Positions 57,165 to 64,000 of a DNA stretch of 64,000 nt are shown piece after piece. The position numbers and the translations under genes were made by a program. Every line of letters starts with the position of its first letter. Position 1 is the stretch's first letter. This stretch comes from Tenrec ecaudatus (lineage: Eukaryota; Chordata; Mammalia; Afrosoricida; Tenrecidae): assembly GCF_050624435.1 (NCBI RefSeq), contig NC_134546.1:16391001-16455000 (forward strand). The letters are read 5' to 3'. The notes beneath the pieces were generated by a model. That model saw nothing but the letters and a program-made list of their open reading frames with translations, ran no database searches and was not told the DNA's origin.

Positions 57165-57960
57165 TTTGGTAGATCCATGGGGAAATGAATAGACAAATTA
57201 TGTTCTTTTAATCGATATGAAAAAAATGTGATTGGACTTTTACCTCGTACAAATCATAGAAATCGATTCAGGGTGGACTTCAATGTGAGAAACAAGATCT
57301 TAAATTATTTAGGGAAAAACGTGTACAATAGCTTTATGACTTGAGAGTGAGGAGAGATTCCTTAAATGGCACACACACCTTAAAGGAGAATCGTTAATTC
57401 ATTTGACTACATTAAAACTGATCAATTTTATTTCTCAAAAGGCACCATCGAGTGAAAAGACGTACTACAAACTCAATTAAAACATTGCAATCCAAATAAC
57501 AGATACGTTTACAATCCAAGATACATAAAAAGCTCAGTAAGGAAAAGACAGAGTGTCATAGCAAACTGCAAAAAGAACAAAAGCTATAAATTGTCAATGA
57601 GGTCACAGCAACACTACAGGTCCCATTCATAGTCAAAGACATGCAAATTGAAAACCCTGTGACTCTTCTATCACAACCATCAAATTAGCGCACATTTAGA
57701 CATGAGAATACACTAAGGGTGGGTGAGCACGTGGAACAGCCAGTGCACTCATTTATGGTGGTTGAAGGCCTAAATCGTACAACTAGTTTGGGAAACATCG
57801 ATATCAACACTTACAGCCATTTTTCCTAGAGAAACTCTGCATATGCACCCAAGGAAACATGTAGAAGAATGATCTTAGAAATATTGTTTTAATATCAACA
57901 AAACAAACAAGTTGAAAGCAAAGTATTGTTCACAGAAGGAAGGATATTTGTAAATTGCAA
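57165..57960 (+). repeat. Ancient L1M ORF2 C-terminal fragment
   Basis: GATTCAGGGTGGACTTCAATGTGAG, GACTACATTAAAACTGATCAATTTTATTTC, CAATCCAAGATACATAAAAAGCTC and AGACATGCAAATTGAAAACC follow the L1 ORF2 order. Confidence 0.8.
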
Positions 57961-58023
57961 CTACATGGATCAAATGGTGAAATATAAAACACATCCTGCA
58001 GAGTGTGAAAAGACACATCTCCA

Positions 58024-58153
58024 TGGAGAGCAAATGTTTTGAGAATGATGAGAGGCAATGAATGTACAAGTGTACTTGATACAATGGATGGATGGATGGA
58101 CTGTGATAAGAGTTGTATGAGCCCCCAGTAAAATGATTAAAAAAACAAAACAA
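58024..58153 (+). mobile_element. Short 5'-truncated L1 tail with perfect 16-bp TSD
   Basis: TGGAGAGCAAATGTTTTGAGAATG to CCCCCAGTAAAATGATTAAAAAAAC. Flanked by AAAAGACACATCTCCA at 58008-58023 and 58154-58169. Confidence 0.92.
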
Positions 58154-58284
58154 AAAAGACACATCTCCAATAAATACATTGCTATGTAATTTAACATATG
58201 TAAACATACCCATTTCAAAAAACCAAATCATATTCTAAAGAATTTATTTTCTTTATTTTTGTTGTTGAAAATACACAGTTGGGT

Positions 58285-59120
58285 ACATAAGCAAATGAGG
58301 TAAAGAAAGCTGATGATGCCCGGCTATCAAAAGATATAGCATCTGAGGTCTTAAAGGTTTGAAGGTAAACAAGTGGCCATCTAGCTCAGAAGCAACAAAG
58401 CCCACATGGAAGAAGCACACCAGCCTGTGCGATCATGAGGTGTGGAAGGGATCAGGGATCAGGCATCATCAGAACAAAAAATCATATCATTGTGAATCAG
58501 GCGGGGAGTACAGGGTGGAGACCCAAAGTCCATTTGTAGGCCACTGGACATCCCCTTACAGAAGGATCTCAGGGAGGAGACGAGCCAGTCAGGGTGCGAG
58601 GTAGCAATGATGAAACATACAACTTTACTCGAGTTCCTAAATGCTTCCCTCCCCCACCCCCATCATGATCTGAATTCTCCCTTGCAAGTCTGGCTAGAAC
58701 AGAGGATGGACACTGGTACAGACAGAACTGGAAGCACAGAGGAATTCAGGGCGGATGGTCCCTTCAGGACCAGTGGTGATAGTGGCGATACTGGGAGGGT
58801 GGGTTCGAAAGGGGGAACTGATTACAAGGATATACATGTGACCTCCTCCCTAGGGGACGGACAACAGAAAAGTGGGTGAAGGGAGACATTGGACAGTGCA
58901 AGATATGACAAAATAATAATTTCTAAATTGTCAAGGATTAATGGGGGGGGGAGCAGGGAGGGAGGGGTGAAAATGAGGAGCTGATACCTGGGGCTTGGGT
59001 GGAGAGTGGATGTTTTGAGAATGATGAGGGAAATAAATGTACACATGTGCTTTACACAATTGATGTATATATGGATTGTGATAAGAGTTGTATGAGCCCC
59101 TAATAAAACGATTTTAAAAA
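58285..59120 (+). mobile_element. L1 3' UTR, lineage-specific family
   Basis: AAGAAAGCTGATGATGCCCGGC, AAGGTAAACAAGTGGCCATCTAGC, TGATTACAAGGATATACATGTGACC and the standard tail AAGAGTTGTATGAGCCCCTAATAAAACG plus poly(A). Confidence 0.9.
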
Positions 59121-59124
59121 AGAA

Positions 59125-59270
59125 AAACAGTAGAGAAGATCAATGAAATCCAAAATTGGTTCTTTGAAAAGATCAAGATAATAAATAAGCCTTTAATAAA
59201 ACTGACCAATAAGAAAGAAAGGAGTCTGTAGTAACTATATTCAGGAATGAAAGCAGGGACATTACCAATG
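59125..59270 (+). repeat. Old L1 ORF2 fragment
   Basis: ACAGTAGAGAAGATCAATGAAATCC and GGTTCTTTGAAAAGATCAAGATAATAAATAAGCC are conserved ORF2 text from the RT-proximal part. Confidence 0.75.
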
Positions 59271-59274
59271 AAGA

Positions 59275-59515
59275 AAAAAAGAAAATACACAGTAAAACAT
59301 GTATCAACTTAACAATTTTCACATGAACAATGCATGACATTGACACTGATTACTTGTTTCAAGTTGCACAACCATTCTCTTTGTTTCCAAATGATTTCTC
59401 TGCCATTAAGGTAAACTCGCTGCTCCCTAACTTCCTATGTAACATTTTGAGTTGCTGTTATCCATTTAATCTCATATAAATATTATACTTCTTTAAAAGA
59501 GCAAAATGTTCAAGG
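59275..59515 (-). repeat. Afrotherian L1 3' terminus
   Basis: GAAAATACACAGTAAAACATGTATCAAC...CATGACATTGACACTGATTACTTG...AAGTTGCACAACCATTCTC follows the older afrotherian L1 3' end, inverted. Confidence 0.7.
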
Positions 59516-59571
59516 CAGACATGCTTAACTAATTAAGCTTAATTATTATTTGCAAATTATATGCATTATTG

Positions 59572-60160
59572 CGGCTATTAGATGCCATCCAGTTGGCTCC
59601 AACCCACAGAGACCCTGTGCACAACAGAACGAAACGGTCCTGCCCCATCCTCACAATTGTTTCTATCCCTGAGCCCATTGATGCAGCCATTGTGTCATTC
59701 CATCTCGTCGGGGGCCGTCCTCTTTTTCACCACCTTTCCATTTTACCAAGCAGGCTGTCCTTCTCCAGGGACTGGTCTCTCCTGACAATATGTCCAAAGA
59801 ATGTGAGACAAAGTCTTGCCAGCCTCTAAGGAGCACTCTGGCTGCACTTCTTCCGATAGAGATGGGCTTGTCCTTTTAGCAGTCCATGGCACTTTCAATA
59901 TTCTTCTCCAGGACCACAATTCAACTGCATCAATTCCTTTTCGTGTCCAGCTCTCACAGGCATGTGATGCAACAGAGGTGTTAATACCACGCCTTGGGTC
60001 ACTCACACCTTGTCCTCAAAGTAACGTCCTTGCTCTTCAACACTCTAAAGAGGTCTTGTGCAGCAGATTTACCTAATGCAGTATGGCTTTTGATCTCTTG
60101 ACTTCTTCATGATCACTGATTATGGATCCAAGTAAGACGAAACCCTTGACAACTTCAAAA
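59572..60160 (-). mobile_element. RTE/BovB-like LINE 3' region
   Basis: GATGCCATCCAGTTGGCTCCAACCCACAGAG, CCTGTGCACAACAGAACGAAAC, CTTCTCCAGGGACTGGTCTCTCCTGACAATATGTCC and AAAGAGGTCTTGTGCAGCAGATTTACC, the antisense of the RTE ORF end and 3' UTR. Confidence 0.88.
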
Positions 60161-60299
60161 TATTTCTATTATTGGTAGAAATAGTGTAAGGATAGCCCTG
60201 TGAACGATAAACACGACATTCAAAATAACAGTCGCTGATAGGGAAATAGGGAAGAAAGTGGGTTTGAGAACTGAGCCATTGTTGCAACCGTATTATTAG

Positions 60300-60488
60300 T
60301 GGACCTACTGTCATTAGATCGATTCGGACTCGTAGTGGCCCTGTGACACAGATGACTGTTCCCTAGGGTTTCCAATCTCGTTAGGAACAGACAGCTCCAT
60401 ATTTCCCCATCGGAACAGCTGGTAGATTTGAACTACCAACTTGGAGGTTAGGGACCCAATGCTTAACCTATGTACCACCAAGGCTCAT
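60300..60488 (-). repeat. AfroSINE
   Basis: CTACTGTCATTAGATCGATTCGGACTCGTAGTGGCCCTGTGAC tail, TTTCCAATCTCGTTAGGAACAGAC and TGTACCACCAAGGCTC head, inverted. Confidence 0.88.
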
Positions 60489-60489
60489 T

Positions 60490-62545
60490 AATCACATTAC
60501 TACTTGAATTGTTTTCTTTTTTAAATATATGAAGGAACTATGGGGAAATGATAACAATGAAACTGGACGTGGACACTTGGTATTTGTTCTATTATTTTCT
60601 TTTTCTGAAGAGTGATTCGGTATATTTCATATTTTCCCCACAAATACCCAAAGAGAAATGTACCTGACCCACTGTCTGTCTACCTTCATCAGAAAGGACT
60701 TCTTCCCTCTTCCTTGCTTAGTATTTTCTCTTTCCCAGGCTGCCTGTCAGACATAGCTGTCAGCCGGGAGGATCCCTCTGGGACTCACTCTCCCTGAGAC
60801 TCAGTCGCTCAGTGGAGGCAGGAGGCTACACTGCATGTGGCTCACCCCGAGGATCCTCACCTCGTTCCCGAGGGTAGCAGAGGAGCTGAGCTGGGTGGCG
60901 AGAATGGGTCCCTGTCCACACGCCCCCAGTTGCTTTCCCACTGTCCGTCTTATCGCCCCACTGTCCTTATGTGCCCTCCAGGCACACCAGGCTGCCCCCC
61001 TTGACTTTCTCTGTCCCTGGCACAAAGGAGGTGACCAAGATGGGTCTGTCAAGTTGACTGGGGCCAGTCAGTTAGTGGACTGCTGCTGTGACACGAAAAT
61101 AGTGTCTGGTAAAGTGGTGTTCGTGAGCGTATCACCTCTTATGACCTCTGCAGGCATCCGAACCAACCTTCTCTGGGGAAACCTGGCCCATTTGCAGAAG
61201 GCTGACAGCCGATATTCAGAATTCCTAGGATTGGGGCCTAATTTCAGAGAAGCAAGACACCCTGGGCTCTACTCCAATGATAAATGAATTCTATCTTTTC
61301 CTACTTTTTTTTTTTTTAACATTTCAAGCCAAGTTCTTGCCCCTCACCCACATATATAAAACGTTCCTGTTCAGAAGCCACTGGCGCCACTGGCCAAAGC
61401 TCCGTCTCCAAGTTTTCTATTTTTACCCTCGCATGTAATCAATGGGAACACGTTGCGACCGAAATGGAGAATTAATAGTCGATAAAAGCAAACTATGCAC
61501 CTTTATTCTGGAGCAACTTAAAGGAGAGTTTTCCTAATCTGTAGCATCCTAGTGGTTCTATTAAGGTCTGGTCTTTCTACAGAAATCCCCAATGATTTCT
61601 GTGCTTATTTTCCCAGGTAGACAAACAAAATACCTGTCCCATTCAAGTTGGACTTGTGAAACGTTGTTATAGGGCCTGAAGATATTGAAATACAACCTAC
61701 TATGAGACCTTTCTCCTGTAAACGACTAACCAGTGAATCCAACGTCTATCCTTTGTCATCCTCTTAAAATTTAAAGCAATATAGTCTCCAGCTTGATAAA
61801 GCTGTTGAAAAAATATTAATCTCCTTGTTAAGAATTGCCCCAGTCTAAGGAATGAGCCGTTTCCCATGGTCTGCCCTTCGAGTCTTCACCCAGACACATG
61901 CGACTCTTTCACATGTTGTAATCGCAGTAATCTCACTCAGGCACACCATGCGACTTCAAAGGAGAAGGACACGTGAGCCGAGTGACGTTTTAGTGGAGCT
62001 GCTAATGCATATATAGTCACATACATAAAGATAGCACTTTGCATATTTTAAAATACCCGTGTGCGTATTGCCATATGTAAATGTCAACCCAATTTTAAAT
62101 AATTTAGGCTTTTTAAAGCTGGTTCTTTCTAACTACCAGATAACTCTCAACCAGGCAAGGTGAAGAGATTTCTAAGGGCTTACAATGGAACAAAGTTAAT
62201 TACTAAGCAACAATACCACTTGCTGCCCCAAATTCAACTTGGAGTGTGTGACAAAATGTAATAAAAACGACACCGATGTTCAAATGAATTGAGTTTCAGT
62301 ACAGTCGGGTCAGAAACAAGTGAATATAACATTAAAAATTGTAAAAGAAACTTCACAGATATGGTTGACAGATTTATGGGAAGTGAAGAACCACCTGACA
62401 TTGTGGGGGTCCCAGCGCCAATCATTTTAAAAGTTCTTCAGTCTCACATTTACTAAATAATAAAGATAACTGAAAACTTAATTTCTACAGGCAAGGAAGA
62501 AATTATTCAGGGTTTGAGTTCCCTTAAGGATTGAAATTTTTAATG
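60490..62545. other. Intergenic DNA without recognised elements
   Basis: A 150-codon plus frame (60835-61287) lies in GC-richer DNA but shows no domain, and no splice or retrocopy signs. A T-run is at about 61306-61317. The remainder is AT-rich. Confidence 0.4.
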
Positions 62546-62549
62546 CTGT

Positions 62550-62785
62550 GGCTCATAGCGACCCTATAGCACAGGGTCGAACTGCTCCTGTGGGTCCCTG
62601 AGACTGTCATTCTTAACAGGAGACAAAAGCCTCATCTTTCTCTCATGGAGCAGCTGGTGGTTTTGAACTACTGACCTTGTGGCTAGCAGCCCAACAAGTA
62701 ACCACTATAACACCAGGGCTATAAGGTTACTACTATGTGTCAGAAGCAACTCAATGGCAGTGAGGTGTTTTGTTTTTAGTGTTGT
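62550..62785. repeat. Two AfroSINE parts in opposite orientation
   Basis: 62550-62720 is an inverted copy (GCTCATAGCGACCCTATAGCACAGGGTCGAACTGC; ACTGACCTTGTGGCTAGCAGCCC; ACCAGGGCT). It is followed at once by a plus-strand tail (AAGGTTACTACTATGTGTCAGAAGCAACTCAATGGCAGTGAGGTG). Confidence 0.8.
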
Positions 62786-63045
62786 GCTGAATTTATCTTA
62801 AAATTCACGAAATATATTTTTACCATCAGTAAAAGATAAGCTTTTTTTCTACTTACAGTGTATGGTACCTTTGTACAAAAGTTAGAATATATAGAAAAGT
62901 AAATAAAGATGAAAAGGCACTGATATTTTAATATTCTCTCCTGGGTTATTGCCTATATATACACAGTTAAAACCATTATACATGTAATTTTGCATTTTTC
63001 CTTTCCTTATATCATATGCCTTGACCTGTGTTATTGAACATTTTC
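62785..63045. other. AT-rich intergenic DNA
   Basis: No gene or clear repeat is visible. Confidence 0.4.
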
Positions 63046-63047
63046 TT

Positions 63048-64000
63048 TTTTTAATTGTTTTATTAGGGGCTCATACAACTCTTATCACAATCCATACATA
63101 CATCAATTGTGTAAAGCACATTTGTACATTCATTACCCTCATCGTTCTCAAAACATTTGCTCTCCACTTAAGGCCCTGGCATCAGGTCATCATTTCTTCC
63201 CCTCCGTCCCTGCTCCCACCTCCCTCATGAACACTTGATAATTTATAAATTATTATTTTGCCATATCTTGCTCTGTCTGATGTCTCCCTTCACCCACTTT
63301 TCTGTTGTCTGTCCTCCAGGAAGGAGGTTATATGTAGATCCTTGTAATCAGTTCCCCCTTTTCAACCCACCCTCCTATTATCCTCCCAGTATCGCCACTC
63401 ACACCACTGGTCCTGAAGGGATCATCCACCCTGGAGTCCCTGTGTTTCCAGTTCCTATCTGTACCAGTGTCCATTCTCTGGTCTAGCCAGACTTGCAAGG
63501 GAGAATTAGGATCATGATAGTGGAGGGGCAGGGGAAAGAGGAAGCATTTAGGAACTAGAGGAAAGTTGTATTTTCCATCGTTGCTACGTCGCACTGTCTG
63601 GCTCGTCTCCTCCCTGAGACTTCTCTATAAGGGGATCTCCAGTGGCCTACCAATGGGCTTTGGGTCTCCACTTCACACTCCCCACCTCATTCACTATGAT
63701 AAAATGTTTTGTTCTGATGATGCCTGATACCTGATCCCTTCAACACCTCATGATCGCACAGGCTGGTGTGCTTCTTCCATGTTGGCTTTGTTGCTTCTGA
63801 GCTAGATGGGCGCTTGTTTACCTTCAAGCCTTTAAGACCCCAGATGCTATGTCTTTTGATAGCCAGGTACCATCAGCTTCCTTGGCCACATTTGCTTATG
63901 CATCCATTTGTCTTCAGCGATTGTATCATGATGCTGAGCACACAATGATATGATTTTTCTTTCTTTGATGCCTGATAGCTGATCCCTTTGGCACCTCATG
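63048..64000 (-). mobile_element. L1 3' UTR, lineage-specific family, runs off the window
   Basis: TTTTTAATTGTTTTATTAGGGGCTCATACAACTCTTATC start and the full family order through GTGTGCTTCTTCCATGTTGG and TTTAAGACCCCAGATGC to the right edge. The extent beyond the window is unknown. Confidence 0.9.

Noticed and set aside
60835-61287. A 150-codon plus frame considered as an exon of a neighbouring gene
   Set aside because: No annexin repeat or other domain is visible and no splice sites frame it. It is short enough to be chance.

Overview
This window is nuclear DNA from a placental mammal, most likely an afrotherian and probably a tenrec such as Echinops. About twenty-five copies of the tRNA-derived AfroSINE type are present, along with RTE/BovB-like LINEs and a very homogeneous L1 family with a long 3' UTR. 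Four copies of the horizontally transferred hAT transposon SPIN are also present. Among afrotherians I know SPIN only from tenrecs. The species call is inference; the repeat classes are read from the sequence by eye.

Only one protein-coding gene is confidently present. The first coding exon of AAK1 (AP2-associated kinase 1) lies on the minus strand at 28811-28973, and its CpG-island promoter covers about 29370-30030. Everything to the left (1-28810) should be part of AAK1 intron 1. It holds scattered AfroSINEs, SPIN, MIR, L2, old L1 and RTE pieces, and some repeat-poor DNA that may contain regulatory elements. To the right, about 29900-30510 looks like a plus-strand or bidirectional promoter with three ZNF143-type sites, a YY1 site, a CCAAT box, a GC box and a Kozak-like ATG. 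I could not identify a gene there.

From about 31000 to 64000 the DNA looks intergenic and is dominated by nested retroelements. They are: a twin-primed (internally inverted) L1 (34013-37545); an RTE interrupted by a short L1 (37985-39600); L1 tails nested inside L1 inside an AfroSINE (43553-44745); a DYNLL1 processed pseudogene with a perfect 17-bp target duplication (45119-45827); and a class II (betaretrovirus-like) endogenous provirus (48953 to about 53235) inserted in an older L1. The provirus keeps gag, dUTPase and env remnants but has lost almost all of pol.

I see no prokaryotic genes, CRISPR arrays, rRNA or tRNA genes, or any operon-like system. Most open reading frames here are chance frames in repeats or GC-rich DNA. 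The points most worth following up are the ZNF143-type promoter without an assigned gene, the unexplained frame inside the provirus, and the SPIN copies as evidence of horizontal transfer.
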